Shown: positions 16,728 through 26,468, numbered from the stretch's first letter. The stretch is 51,618 nucleotides of DNA from Cyclobacteriaceae bacterium (GCA_025455015.1 JALONI010000010.1:1-51618); one strand, 5' to 3'. Notes: generated by a model from the letters alone, not told the origin. A program made the numbers and translations.

Positions 16728-18398
16728 TTACCAAAATACGTAATACAAGATGGCAATGGAGGCCAACACCAGCCCGGCTCCCAAGGCAAACCCGCGCGAG
16801 GTGCGAAACATGGCGGCATCCACTTCCAGCGGCTGTGTGGGCTTATGCTGAGGCGTGGCATAGCTGATCAGCACCATGCCTATGACGCAGATCAAAAACA
16901 CAAAGCCCATCCGGTCGATAAAGGGAATTTCGTACACACCCGAGGCGGGGTTGACCACCGCAAACCCAGTTGACTCCAGAAACGACAAATCGGCAAAGCC
17001 GGGAAGGAACTTGAACAACACGGAAGCAGCAAACCCACCGATGATGGCAAACATGGCAGCCGGGGCCGTGGTCCGTTTCCAAAAAAAGCCGAGGATAAAC
17101 ATGGCAAAAATGCCGGGCGATACGAACCCCGTGTACTCTTGGATGAATTCAAATCCCCCTTTTTTGTCGATGCCCAAAAACGGAGCCACGCCAATGGCTA
17201 TGATCATTGCCACCACAACCACCAAGCGGCCCATCCACACCAGGTTTTGCTCTTTGGCTTCTTTGTTGATGTGTTCTTTGTAAATGTCCAGCGTAAAAAT
17301 AGTAGAGATGCTATTGGCTTTGCCCGCCAGCGAGGCCACCACCGCTGCGGTGAGGGCCGCAAAGGAAAGTCCTTTCAATCCGGAGGGGAGCAGGTTTAAC
17401 AACACCGGATAGGCGTTGTCTTGAATCAACTCCCCGTCCCGTATCATCTCGGTTTGAAACATACCGTTTTTCCAAAGCACGTAAGCGGCAATGCCCGGCA
17501 ACACCACAATCACGGGCATGAGCATTTTCAAGCCCGCGGCAAAAAGCAAACCCGACCGCGCGGTTTTCAAATCGGCACCGAGGGCGCGCTGCGTAATGTA
17601 TTGGTTGCACCCCCAGTAGTTGAGGTTTACCACCCACATGGCACCGATCAATACCGACAGCCCGGGGAGACTCAAATAGTGTTCGTTGGAGCGGTCAAAG
17701 ATCATGTCGAAGTGATCACCTGCCTGCGTAAAAAGCAGGTTGAGGCCGTTGATCATGCCCGTCTGCCCAAACTGGTCGGACACCATGTTCAGGGCCAGGT
17801 AGGTGGTGGCCAGCCCGCCCAACACCAAAAAGAACACTTGTATCACATCGGTGTAGCCAATCACCTTCATACCACCCAGCGTGATCACAATGGCAAACGC
17901 GGCCAAAAAAATCATGCACAACGTGAAGTTTAGGCCAGAGATGGTACTCACGGCCAGCGCTCCCAAAAACAAAATGGAGGTAAGATTTACCAACACGTAC
18001 AGCGACAACCAAAAGATGGCCATGATCATGCTGACGGTACCATTGTAACGTTGCCGCAAAAACTGCGGCATGGTGTAAATTTTGTTTTTGAGATAGATGG
18101 GCAGAAAAAAAACCGCCACCACAATGAGCGTGGCTGCGGCCATCCACTCATAGGCGGCAATGGCCAGTCCCATTTTAAAACCGTTGCCCGACATGCCAAT
18201 AAACTGCTCGGCTGAAATGTTGGAGGCAATCAACGAAGCGCCTATGGCCCACCACGTGAGCGACCCTTCCGCCAAAAAGAAGTCTTTGGAATCCAACTGC
18301 TCGCGCTTTTTCCGGTTGTACACCCAGTAGCCGTACACCGAAACGATGATGAAATAGATAAAGAAAATCGTGTAGTCAAGACCGGTCAGTTTTTCCAT
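16728..18398 (-). CDS. Sodium/solute symporter, SGLT-like (SSS family)
   Basis: A 556-residue inner-membrane transporter with about 14 hydrophobic segments. The N-terminus (LDYTIFFIYFIIVSVYGYW) and the LAEGSLTWWAIGASLIASNI block are typical of sodium/glucose and sodium/galactose carriers of the SSS family, as is NISAEQFIGMSGNG. Sodium-driven sugar uptake is inferred from these features and from galactokinase immediately upstream (24 bases). The exact sugar is not determined by sequence; galactose or glucose fits best. pgk follows 22 bases downstream. Confidence 0.9.
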   Translation of the reverse strand: MEKLTGLDYTIFFIYFIIVSVYGYWVYNRKKREQLDSKDFFLAEGSLTWWAIGASLIASNISAEQFIGMSGNGFKMGLAIAAYEWMAAATLIVVAVFFLPIYLKNKIYTMPQFLRQRYNGTVSMIMAIFWLSLYVLVNLTSILFLGALAVSTISGLNFTLCMIFLAAFAIVITLGGMKVIGYTDVIQVFFLVLGGLATTYLALNMVSDQFGQTGMINGLNLLFTQAGDHFDMIFDRSNEHYLSLPGLSVLIGAMWVVNLNYWGCNQYITQRALGADLKTARSGLLFAAGLKMLMPVIVVLPGIAAYVLWKNGMFQTEMIRDGELIQDNAYPVLLNLLPSGLKGLSFAALTAAVVASLAGKANSISTIFTLDIYKEHINKEAKEQNLVWMGRLVVVVAMIIAIGVAPFLGIDKKGGFEFIQEYTGFVSPGIFAMFILGFFWKRTTAPAAMFAIIGGFAASVLFKFLPGFADLSFLESTGFAVVNPASGVYEIPFIDRMGFVFLICVIGMVLISYATPQHKPTQPLEVDAAMFRTSRGFALGAGLVLASIAILYYVFW

Positions 18399-18422
18399 GT
18401 ACAGGCGATGTTAGGGTTGTGG

Positions 18423-19571
18423 TTAGGCTATCAGCCGTGCGCCAGCCTCCAGCTTAACCGAATAAAAGTCAGGTTCTTTTTTGAATTGCGCAAAATAATT
18501 ATGTCGTACTTTTTCGATAAAAGCTTCGCGGTAGCTGTGTTTGACCAGGTTGATCGTGCAGCCGCCAAAGCCACCGCCCATCAACCGCGCCCCGGGCACG
18601 TGATTTCGGTCGGCCGCAGCCAACGCCACTAAAAAGTCAAGCTCGGCACAGCTCACTTCGTAGTCCGTGCGTAATCCTTCATGTGTTTGGTACATCAGGC
18701 CTCCCACGGTGGTGAGGTCATTAGCCCGCAGGGCCTGGGCCGCCTTTTGCACACGCTGCATTTCGCCCACCACATAGCGGCACCTCCGCCATGTTTCGGG
18801 CCCGAGAGCATCACCCACTGCTGCCAACATGGTGGGTTCCACATCGCGAAGCGACCGCACCTGCGGAAATTTTTGCTGGAGGGCTGCTACGCTCTCCTCG
18901 CAACGGGCCCTGCGCTGGTTATAGGCCGTGGCTGCCAGGTTGTGTTTTACTTTCGAATCGATCAGCAGCAACTCCACCTCCGCAGTCGCAAAGGGTATCA
19001 CTTCGTGCGTTACCCCGCGGCAGTCCAGCAAAAGGAAGGCATCTTTTTCGCCCAACAGGCTGGCGTATTGGTCCATCAATCCGCAGTTGACTCCGGCAAA
19101 TTCATGTTCGGCATATTGGGCTATGCGCGCCAACTCAACCTTGCTTAGGCCCGCGCGAAAAAGGTCGTTGAGCCCGGTGGCAAATCCGCAGCAGAGTGCA
19201 GCCGATGACGACATGCCTGCTCCCGAAGGAATATTGCCGCCAAATACCACGTCTACTCCGCGCACGGCCACGCCCCTGCGCATAAAACCGTCCAGCACGC
19301 CCATCAGGTAGTTGACCCACGTTTCCCCGGGGTTCAGGTCGTAAATGGAAAAGGAAAGCCCTTCCTGAAGATCATGTGCAAACACGTTACACTTGTCCGA
19401 CTGACCAGCGGCCATGGCGAAGGTAAACGAATAATTCACGGCTGCGGGCATCACCACGCCTTCGTTGTAATCTACATGCTCCCCCATGAGGTTGATGCGG
19501 CCGGGCGCTGTGAATATATGAGGCGCGCAGTGGAAGAAGTTCGTGAAGAACTGATCTACGGAGGAGGTCAT
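18423..19571 (-). CDS. galK: Galactokinase
   Basis: A 382-residue GHMP-family kinase that phosphorylates galactose at C1, the entry step of the Leloir pathway. The galactokinase signature GRINLMGEHVDYN lies near residue 24, the ATP loop NIPSGAGMSSSAAL near residue 120, the catalytic-aspartate region GLMDQYAS near 175 and GARLMGGGFGGCTINLV near 335. No galT, galE or galM gene is in the window. It starts 15 bases after the yfhO-like gene and is followed after 24 bases by a sodium/sugar symporter, so it probably acts on imported sugar. Confidence 0.96.
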   Translation of the reverse strand: MTSSVDQFFTNFFHCAPHIFTAPGRINLMGEHVDYNEGVVMPAAVNYSFTFAMAAGQSDKCNVFAHDLQEGLSFSIYDLNPGETWVNYLMGVLDGFMRRGVAVRGVDVVFGGNIPSGAGMSSSAALCCGFATGLNDLFRAGLSKVELARIAQYAEHEFAGVNCGLMDQYASLLGEKDAFLLLDCRGVTHEVIPFATAEVELLLIDSKVKHNLAATAYNQRRARCEESVAALQQKFPQVRSLRDVEPTMLAAVGDALGPETWRRCRYVVGEMQRVQKAAQALRANDLTTVGGLMYQTHEGLRTDYEVSCAELDFLVALAAADRNHVPGARLMGGGFGGCTINLVKHSYREAFIEKVRHNYFAQFKKEPDFYSVKLEAGARLIA

Positions 19572-19586
19572 ACCGTCACACGTGCG

Positions 19587-22013
19587 TTAGAAAGCCTTCT
19601 TCCCACTCCACACCAGCCCACCGGCCACCAACAGCACGAGCAACCACGAACTGGCCAGCGTTATCTTATCGCCCACCACATAGGGGGCTGGTTCAAAGCG
19701 AAATGTAACTGTGTGATTACCGGCCGGTATCGCCAGGGCCCGCAACACATAGTTGGCGCGCACGATCGGCACTTCCTTGCCATCAATCTCAGCCTTCCAC
19801 CCTTTGGGGTAGTAGATTTCCGAAAACACCGCCAAGGCATTCACCGAGGTAGTGGCGTGATAGACGATTTCATTGGGCTTGAAAGAAACCAGGTCGATGC
19901 GGGCGGTGCTGTCGTACCCAACATCGCCCACACGCATGCGCGATTGATCCACCACGGCCACCTGACGGGTATCCAACGACTTCAAAGCGGCCAGCTCTTC
20001 GTTGGCCGAGTTCACGTTTTGTATGCGCTGCACAAACCAGGCAGGCCCCAAGGCGGCCTGGTTGGGAATCACGTTGTTGGCCTCCTCGCCATACTTGATG
20101 TACTTGATGTTGAGCATGTTGATGACACCCCATTTCTCAAAGTCGGGCGTGCCTTGCTGTAAGCCGGAAATCAACTGGTTGGTTTGGGGGGCCAGCGCGG
20201 AATCATACAGTTCTTGATAGCGCCTCAACTTCGCCCCGTGATAGCCGCCTACCGACCGATGGAAGTGGGAGGTGACGGCTTCGGCCATAGTGCCGCTTAA
20301 GTTGTACACGCGGTAGTTTCCGTTGTCTTTTAGGATGGTTTGATCCGCGGCCGCGGCTTCAAACCGGGCCTCGCGTTTGCGTTGGTAGTTGCCCTCATCA
20401 AAAAAACGTTTGCTCACCACAATTAAATCGGCCGCCATCACCACCGCCAACACCGCGGGCAAAAACGCTGGCTTGAGGTATTGACGCAGCGACAAGAACA
20501 ACGCACCCCCGGCCAGGATCATGATCCAAAGGGCGCGCCACACATCGCCCGAAAAAAGCGCTGCCCGGTCTTTCACCAAGGCTGCCCGAAACCAAGGCGG
20601 CAACGGCCCTTCAAAGCTGCGCAGGTACGAGCCGGGGCCAATCAGCAACAGCACCAAACAAACACCCACCGTGCCGGCCGCTACAAAAATCATCTTCCGC
20701 TGCACCGCTGCATCCCAGCCGCGTTGCACGAGCGCCTCCAACCCTAACCACCCCAACAGCGGCATGGCAAACAACGGAAGGATCATCGCAAACGTAACCG
20801 ATCGAAACTTATTGTAGCCGGGCAAATAGTCGAACATGAAGGTGTTGAACGCATCGAACGTGCTGCCCCAACTGAGCAAGATGCCCAACACGCTGAATGA
20901 CGCCAGCCAAATAACATAGGGCCGCGGGGCAAAGGCAAGGCCCACCACAAACAGAAAAAACACGAGTGCGCCACCGTAATAGGCCGCCCCCGTGTCGCCC
21001 CAATAATGGCTGGCATACCGCGCCAGTTGATTGGCCAATTCGTTGTTGCCCGAGTTAACCAGCGCTTTGTACGTGTGACTCTCGGGATCTTCCACAAAAG
21101 AACGGGCCGCAGAGCCCCCGTACACATTGGGCACCAGCAAACTCAGCGGCTCAGCCACACCATTGCTGTATTGAAAGGCGTACGCTTTGCTCAGCCCTTC
21201 CGACACGGTTTGTTGCGACACGGTGGTCAGATCAGACGGACCGCGGATGGAGAAACGCGTGTACTCGGTAATAGCCCACAGAGGCCCTAAGAACGTGCCC
21301 ACCGCAATAACCGCAGCCGGTAACAACGTTCCTAACGACCGGGCAAAGGCTGGCAACTGACGGCTTCGCCACGACACGATCAGTTGCATGAGGCCATAGC
21401 CCAGCACGATCAGCAATAAATAGTACGTGATCTGCAAATGGTTCTCGCGCAAGTGTAGCGACAAGCCCAGGGAAGTAACTGTAAGCCCCAATAGCCGATG
21501 GCCTGAGAACGCCAGGTGGATACCGGCCATCACCAACGGCATGAGCGCCACGGCCCCAATGCGCGCGTTGTGGCCCGCGGCCAACCCAATGATCATGTAC
21601 GTACTGAGCCCGAACGACAGCGCCCCTGCCAACGCCCAATACGGGCGTACGCGAAAACTCAACAGCAAAACATAGTAGCTGAGGAAAGCCAGAAAGATGT
21701 TATTGACCGGGTGCGGTAAAAACAGCGTGATGAGTTTTTTGGCCCACACCACGGGGCCATCGCTCCACTGCACGCTGACCAAGTAAGCCGGCATACCCGA
21801 AAACATGTTGGCCGCCCACAGCCCTTCCTGACCGGTGGCCTCGCGGAAGTCGCGCAGCGATTTGCTGCCGCCCAGAAACTGCGTGATGTCCGCCTGGCTA
21901 AGCGTTTTGTTTTGAAAGAAGAGGGGGCTAAAGAAAAAAACAGTGATGGCGAAAAACACGGCAACCGCCACCAGGTGCGGGGCCACGTGTTTGCTGAAAT
22001 GAATGCGGCTCAT
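19587..22013 (-). CDS. YfhO family polytopic membrane protein
   Basis: An 808-residue membrane protein of the YfhO type (GT-C-like glycosyltransferase superfamily). About a dozen membrane segments occupy residues 1-540. A large C-terminal periplasmic domain follows (about 540-780; it includes YNLSGTMAEAVTSHFH and YPKGWKAEIDGKEVPI), and one last membrane segment sits at the end (SSWLLVLLVAGGLVW). In Firmicutes YfhO-like proteins add sugars to cell-envelope polymers; in Bacteroidota the role is unknown. Its GWKAEIDGKEVPI-type ending is a hallmark of the family. First gene of the run leading to galK. Confidence 0.88.
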   Translation of the reverse strand: MSRIHFSKHVAPHLVAVAVFFAITVFFFSPLFFQNKTLSQADITQFLGGSKSLRDFREATGQEGLWAANMFSGMPAYLVSVQWSDGPVVWAKKLITLFLPHPVNNIFLAFLSYYVLLLSFRVRPYWALAGALSFGLSTYMIIGLAAGHNARIGAVALMPLVMAGIHLAFSGHRLLGLTVTSLGLSLHLRENHLQITYYLLLIVLGYGLMQLIVSWRSRQLPAFARSLGTLLPAAVIAVGTFLGPLWAITEYTRFSIRGPSDLTTVSQQTVSEGLSKAYAFQYSNGVAEPLSLLVPNVYGGSAARSFVEDPESHTYKALVNSGNNELANQLARYASHYWGDTGAAYYGGALVFFLFVVGLAFAPRPYVIWLASFSVLGILLSWGSTFDAFNTFMFDYLPGYNKFRSVTFAMILPLFAMPLLGWLGLEALVQRGWDAAVQRKMIFVAAGTVGVCLVLLLIGPGSYLRSFEGPLPPWFRAALVKDRAALFSGDVWRALWIMILAGGALFLSLRQYLKPAFLPAVLAVVMAADLIVVSKRFFDEGNYQRKREARFEAAAADQTILKDNGNYRVYNLSGTMAEAVTSHFHRSVGGYHGAKLRRYQELYDSALAPQTNQLISGLQQGTPDFEKWGVINMLNIKYIKYGEEANNVIPNQAALGPAWFVQRIQNVNSANEELAALKSLDTRQVAVVDQSRMRVGDVGYDSTARIDLVSFKPNEIVYHATTSVNALAVFSEIYYPKGWKAEIDGKEVPIVRANYVLRALAIPAGNHTVTFRFEPAPYVVGDKITLASSWLLVLLVAGGLVWSGKKAF

Positions 22014-22025
22014 GAAGGATCAAAT

Positions 22026-22054
22026 ACTGTGCAAAATAGCAAAGTATTCACAGT
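22026..22054. promoter_or_regulatory. Spaced inverted repeat upstream of the yfhO-galK run
   Basis: ACTGTG (22026-22031) and CACAGT (22049-22054) form an inverted repeat with a 17-base spacer, 13 bases upstream of the yfhO-like ATG. Spacing and position suit a protein-binding site at a promoter, but no regulator is known. Short repeats of this size can arise by chance. Confidence 0.25.
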
Positions 22055-22123
22055 GATGGGAGCCATCATACGGCCCTGGCAGGGCGCCCCGGGCATAGGC
22101 TCATCTGCGCGGCACCCTTCGGT

Positions 22124-23497
22124 TCAATAGCAGCCGTCCAAAAAGGCAACGGTTTTTGCCAGGTTGTCCCACTTCTGCATGTCGTTTTGCACAGGCTTGC
22201 CCAACACCAGGTATTTTTCGCAGCCCATCAACAGCACATCAATCTGATCTTTGTATTGACTTTTGTACACGATAAATTTCTCGCGGGTGCGTTTGTTGTA
22301 GATCACCCATTCTACGTTCAATATCCCCCCGGGGGAGGCGGAGGCCTGCCTACCCTGAATGACCAACTCGAGGGCACTGATATTTGCCTTTAAGCTTTCG
22401 TTGTCCGAATTGTTGATGGCGTCTTGTGCCGTTTCATAACCCGCCATGGCGGCCAGCTTGTCGCGCAATTCAATCAGTTGCCCGGTGGATGACACGCGGA
22501 TCACGCTGTCCATATTAGACACGTAATGGTTGCGTTTCTGATCTTCTTTTACGATGGCGGTGGCCGTGGCCGTAGTACCCACATTCATGGCCGCCTTCGC
22601 CAGGCCGGTGGCGATTTCATTGATGGTCGTAGGGTTGGGGTTGAGGTACAGTTGAAACGTATTTCCATCAAACCGCTGTGGCACAAAAACGTTTTCTTTC
22701 ACCGTGTAGGCCGTCTCTTCGCCTTTATTCACAAAAGCAAAAGCCATGATGGACGCGGGGGAATGCTCGGCCAAAAGTCCATCGGTGCCTTTGAAGAGAA
22801 TGCGATCCAGATTGCGCACACCCACCTCGCGCAGCAACGTGATTTCGCCTGGCATCTTCCCTGCGGTTGTGGTAATACTACCCGGAAACGCGCGCTTGTT
22901 GTTCTGTTCGCGGGCCAGTTTGGCTTGCGTCACTTCGTCCTCGCTCACGGTATAGCCATAGCGGGCCACCTCCGCTGCCTCCAGTTTCTCTTTGCCGGAT
23001 GCCGTCTTTACTTCAATGTCCTGCAACACGCGGTCTTTGCGCCTGAGCTTAAGCTCCCCTTCGTAGCGCGTGCCATTGCGTGCCACGGCATAACCGGCCC
23101 GCGGCACGGTGCTCTCAATCTCCTTACCCATCACCACGCCCATGCTGCGCCACTCATACATGCGCTCGGGACTATCATTAACGGGCACTCCTCCTGCCTC
23201 GGCCGTGGCGTTGGGGTTGACGTTCAACAGTCCAAAGGATTGCAGCGAGCCCACCGGAAACGTCAGGTATTTCTGGTCGCCCATAAACTCCACTTCGGTG
23301 AGGGCAGTAGCCGACCCGATGAGCGAGATTTTCCCTTCCATGCGCTTGCCCGAGCGAAGCACAACATAGCCCGGCTGAAATTCCGTTTTGCCCCGCTTCC
23401 ATTGGTAGGCTCCTGCGGGCGAGTCGTTCACTTGGGCCCAAGCGGGGGCCAAACACAAAAGAGCCAGTAGGATGGCAATAACAAAGGGGGATTTCAT
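22124..23497 (-). CDS. Exported protein with three internal repeats, function unknown
   Basis: A 457-residue protein with a clear signal peptide (residues 1-21, ending PAWAQ). I do not recognise a family. Three related modules follow: about residues 23-90, 106-182 and 203-255. The first two both begin VNDSP and share a Y-x-W element, and all three share a strand pair of the type GYVVLRSGKRMEGKISL / GYAVARNGTRYEGELKL / GSITTTAGKMPGEITLL followed by a strand ending in a FGL-like step. The C-terminal 190 residues are different and end with a cysteine-containing tail (VAFLDGCY). It is monocistronic, with its own good promoter, and lies between the yfhO-like gene and the S41 peptidase. Confidence 0.75.
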   Translation of the reverse strand: MKSPFVIAILLALLCLAPAWAQVNDSPAGAYQWKRGKTEFQPGYVVLRSGKRMEGKISLIGSATALTEVEFMGDQKYLTFPVGSLQSFGLLNVNPNATAEAGGVPVNDSPERMYEWRSMGVVMGKEIESTVPRAGYAVARNGTRYEGELKLRRKDRVLQDIEVKTASGKEKLEAAEVARYGYTVSEDEVTQAKLAREQNNKRAFPGSITTTAGKMPGEITLLREVGVRNLDRILFKGTDGLLAEHSPASIMAFAFVNKGEETAYTVKENVFVPQRFDGNTFQLYLNPNPTTINEIATGLAKAAMNVGTTATATAIVKEDQKRNHYVSNMDSVIRVSSTGQLIELRDKLAAMAGYETAQDAINNSDNESLKANISALELVIQGRQASASPGGILNVEWVIYNKRTREKFIVYKSQYKDQIDVLLMGCEKYLVLGKPVQNDMQKWDNLAKTVAFLDGCY

Positions 23498-23535
23498 GAG
23501 CGGGGAATAAGGTAGGTTAGCGCAAAGGACGTGGC

Positions 23536-23565
23536 GAAAGGTATCGGAATTAGACTAACAGCCAA
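23536..23565 (-). promoter_or_regulatory. Promoter of the triple-repeat exported protein
   Basis: On the minus strand a TTG (23565-23563, within TTTTGG) is followed by exactly 19 bases and TACCTTTC (23543-23536), a 7-of-8 match to the -7 box. The ATG at 23497 lies 38 bases beyond the box. Confidence 0.7.
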
Positions 23566-23662
23566 AACCGAATTTTGCTTGCCATTTCATGTACACGCCT
23601 TATGGTCAAAAAACAGCTCCAATACGTGCGGGTTGAAATCAAAAGTCTGAGGCGTTTGCGTG

Positions 23663-25171
23663 TTACTTTGGTTGCCACCCGATACGGCCCCACAACCGCC
23701 TTGCCTGTTCCACCCAATCTTCGCCATCCACCGCCCGCACCTGTGGGGGAATACCCGTTTGTTCGTATCGGGTGCGGGCCAGCACCCGGTTGGTGGCACT
23801 GTTCAGACGAAAACCCGAGGGCGTATCGACCGACATTATATTACCATAAGAAATGTACCCGCCTGAGTTTTCGCCAAAGGTCAGTACTTTTTGGCTACGC
23901 ATAGCCGCCAAAACAAAACCCTCGGCCGCGCTGGCCGACTGTCGATTGAACATGACGATCACCTTGGCAGGCGCATGGTAAATTTTGGCTTGCCGATGGA
24001 TGCCCGCATGCCCTAATGAGACAAAGGTGCCCGGCCTGGCTTTCGTCAACTTCTTGATAATCGTTTCAAAATGATCAATCACGCCCGGGCCAAACGATTG
24101 GCTGTCTTGCCGCATGACTGCTAAGCGCGCCTGATAGCGCTTGATGACTTCCGAAGACGCGAAAACCTCCCACTGATCATACGGATAGGGCTGTGTGTAA
24201 AGCAACCGGGCCAGGTCTTGCCAGCAACCGTCACTGCCGCCTCCATTGTCGCGAACGTCCACGATCAAATGAGGCTTCGCCAATAACACGGGCTTGATCG
24301 CCCGATAGGCGGAATCAAACCGGCTGCGCAGCGAGCCGTTGAACGTACCGATGTACAGGTAATTGGTTTGGTCGTCCAGCGGAGCGAAGTAAAACCAATC
24401 GTTTACGGTCGGATGTCGAAAGGATCGCGGGGTCGGGGTGCCCGCCTGAGCCGGAAAAATCTTGACGCTTCCCGTCAGCAACCCGGGGATGGGGTCAGCC
24501 ATCGCAACCACGGATGGGTTGGCAAGGTGGTTGCGCATGTACAGTACGCTGCCGAAGGTGCTGTCCGTGAGCCTTTTCAAAGTCAGTTTTACCTGTCCTT
24601 TTTCCCACAGAGGCGTTTTACTTTGGGTGATGATCCCGGAATAGTCGCGATGGGCGTTTGGGTCTCGCAACACAGCCACTTGGTAGGTTTCGTCCTCATA
24701 GATACCCTCTACCGGATCCGTGCTGTGAGCCAGCCGCTGCCAAAGGGCGGCCGAGTCATACGCGAGCCGTTCGTGCCGCGTAAATGCATCGCTCTCTTTG
24801 AATTTTCTCACAGCCTCATCCGAGGTTTCGTCTATCGTGGGGATGGATGACCCCACTACGATGCTGAGATGATTGTCTTTGAAGAAGCGCGTGTATTCTT
24901 TTAAGATCGCCAGGCACTCAAATGGATTAACCGGTTGTTTGGCACGCTCAGCCAGCCTGGCTTTCAAGGCCTGATAGGCCGGCTGCTGGTCCGGAGTGAC
25001 ATTGGTGGCAAAGCCGGAATAATGATGCTCCAGGTAGTCGCTCACAAATAAGAAATCGTTGCTACATGCGCAGGTTGCTTGCGCGTTGGCCCCCAGCGCG
25101 ATGGAAACCAAAACAACCACCAGCCATTTCACGGAGCCGGCAAAAATGGAAGTCAACCCATGATCCTTCAT
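23663..25171 (-). CDS. S41 family peptidase (C-terminal processing protease-like), exported
   Basis: An exported serine peptidase of the S41/tail-specific type, about 502 residues with this start. The signal peptide is the hydrophobic stretch KWLVVVLVSIALGANAQA. The substrate-binding and catalytic core shows DVRDNGGGSDG, then FNRQSASAAEGFVLAA where the catalytic serine is expected, and GENSGGYISYG. No PDZ domain is obvious, unlike classic CtpA, which fits the shorter S41 proteins frequent in Bacteroidota. Three in-frame ATGs exist (25222, 25207, 25171); the last is preferred because it keeps the signal peptide near the N-terminus. It lies 106 bases after the PorP/SprF gene. Confidence 0.8.
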   Translation of the reverse strand: MKDHGLTSIFAGSVKWLVVVLVSIALGANAQATCACSNDFLFVSDYLEHHYSGFATNVTPDQQPAYQALKARLAERAKQPVNPFECLAILKEYTRFFKDNHLSIVVGSSIPTIDETSDEAVRKFKESDAFTRHERLAYDSAALWQRLAHSTDPVEGIYEDETYQVAVLRDPNAHRDYSGIITQSKTPLWEKGQVKLTLKRLTDSTFGSVLYMRNHLANPSVVAMADPIPGLLTGSVKIFPAQAGTPTPRSFRHPTVNDWFYFAPLDDQTNYLYIGTFNGSLRSRFDSAYRAIKPVLLAKPHLIVDVRDNGGGSDGCWQDLARLLYTQPYPYDQWEVFASSEVIKRYQARLAVMRQDSQSFGPGVIDHFETIIKKLTKARPGTFVSLGHAGIHRQAKIYHAPAKVIVMFNRQSASAAEGFVLAAMRSQKVLTFGENSGGYISYGNIMSVDTPSGFRLNSATNRVLARTRYEQTGIPPQVRAVDGEDWVEQARRLWGRIGWQPK

Positions 25172-25277
25172 TTTCTCGGATTCGGACAAATTACTTTTCT
25201 TGGCCATGGACGAAACCATCAACGGAAAGACCGAGAATGGGCTTTTTAGTTCTCGATTTTTGAATTAATCAACCGCA

Positions 25278-26321
25278 TCAAATATCCGGACACGGGATCA
25301 TCAACTTGTCTTTGGGTGGCTTGCGCGGGTTGCGCGTGCTCCACGAGTAGACCAGGCTGAACTCGTGGGCGCCCCCACTGCCTGCTCCCAGACGGGAGAT
25401 AGTGTAATCATAACTGTAGCCGATGTTCATTACGTCTTTGCGTCCCTTTTTGGTGAAGCCCACCAGCAACACCAACGACTCGTTGTTGGGTATGCCATTG
25501 ACGGTTTTGAACGGCACACCGCGGTACCACGTACCAATCACGATGGGTTCAAACGTGAAATACAGGCCCAGGTCCAACTGATCAAACGGCCCTTGGTGGC
25601 GGTATTGGACAGCCGGGGCCACGCTTCGCTCTTGTTCTTTGGTATAAAACCCCTGCCCCATTTCGCCCGGCCGAAAGAAAAACTTAAAACCCGCGTGCGC
25701 GGAAAGTTTCATCGGCAACTGGCTGCGCTCGCCCAGCAGCGATTGATTGGGTTGTGTGAGGTGGTGCGCCACAAACCCCAGCCATGCGCGGTGGCTGTAG
25801 AGCAACGCTCCGGCTGAGATGTCGCCAAAAAATTTAGATTGCCCGGTGTTCAATCCTTCGGCCGACTGGCGGCTGATAAAATTGCCCGTGTTGCGGTCAA
25901 ACTGATCGCCAAACGTGAGCCGGTCAAAATTGATAGAGCGGTTATAGATGGCCGCTTGAAACCCGGGGCGCAGCGACAGGCCTTTGGTGAGACGCAGGTC
26001 GTACGAGTATTGCGCGGCCAAACTGATCGACTGTAATCCTAAGATTCCTTCGCGGTCGCGCACGAGCAACACGCCCACACCGCTGTTCTTGTCTTCAATG
26101 TAGGTATCCCAAAAGGCGGAGATGGTGTTGAAGTTGGCATCGATGGCCGGCCATTGATTGCGGTAGTTGATGCCAAAGCGCGTTTGGCCCGTGGAACCGG
26201 CAAAGGCCGGATTCAAATAGAGCGGTGCCGCATAAAACTGCGAGAACTGAGGATCTTGCCCCCACGCCACCCATGGCATAACTGCCAGCCAAGCTCCTGT
26301 AAAAATCCGTGCGATGCGCAT
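25278..26321 (-). CDS. PorP/SprF family type IX secretion outer-membrane protein
   Basis: A 347-residue protein with signal peptide (about 1-21, ending VAWGQ) followed by the family hallmark DPQFSQFYAAPLYLNPAFAG. The remainder is a predicted outer-membrane beta-barrel with repeated glycine-aromatic strands (GVGVLLVRDREG, SLRPGFQAAIYNR, GFVAHHLTQPN). In Flavobacterium SprF is needed for export or attachment of the type-B cargo SprB, and PorP/SprF genes usually lie beside such cargoes. Here the gene is divergent from a 1739-residue type-B protein, so that protein is the likely client. A 7-of-8 promoter box lies 20 bases upstream. Confidence 0.93.
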   Translation of the reverse strand: MRIARIFTGAWLAVMPWVAWGQDPQFSQFYAAPLYLNPAFAGSTGQTRFGINYRNQWPAIDANFNTISAFWDTYIEDKNSGVGVLLVRDREGILGLQSISLAAQYSYDLRLTKGLSLRPGFQAAIYNRSINFDRLTFGDQFDRNTGNFISRQSAEGLNTGQSKFFGDISAGALLYSHRAWLGFVAHHLTQPNQSLLGERSQLPMKLSAHAGFKFFFRPGEMGQGFYTKEQERSVAPAVQYRHQGPFDQLDLGLYFTFEPIVIGTWYRGVPFKTVNGIPNNESLVLLVGFTKKGRKDVMNIGYSYDYTISRLGAGSGGAHEFSLVYSWSTRNPRKPPKDKLMIPCPDI

Positions 26322-26340
26322 TTACTTATCGTGCCGTGAG

Positions 26341-26348
26341 CAAATTAA
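26341..26348 (-). promoter_or_regulatory. -7-like box of the PorP/SprF gene
   Basis: On the minus strand TTAATTTG matches the -7 consensus at 7 of 8 positions and ends 19 bases before the ATG. No -33 TTG at the right distance. Confidence 0.35.
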
Positions 26349-26460
26349 CGGTTTAAATTGAAGGAATAAAAATGGCGAGGCACAGAATATCCGTCACTCG
26401 CTCGTTTACCTAACGATTTTTTCGGTCAAATTGTATACTTTAGTGGGTCTTGGGCGTTTT

Positions 26461-26468
26461 TAATTTTG
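26461..26468 (+). promoter_or_regulatory. -7 box of the 1739-residue T9SS protein
   Basis: TAATTTTG is an exact -7 consensus match 35 bases before the chosen ATG, in the intergenic space shared with the divergent PorP/SprF gene. Confidence 0.5.
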
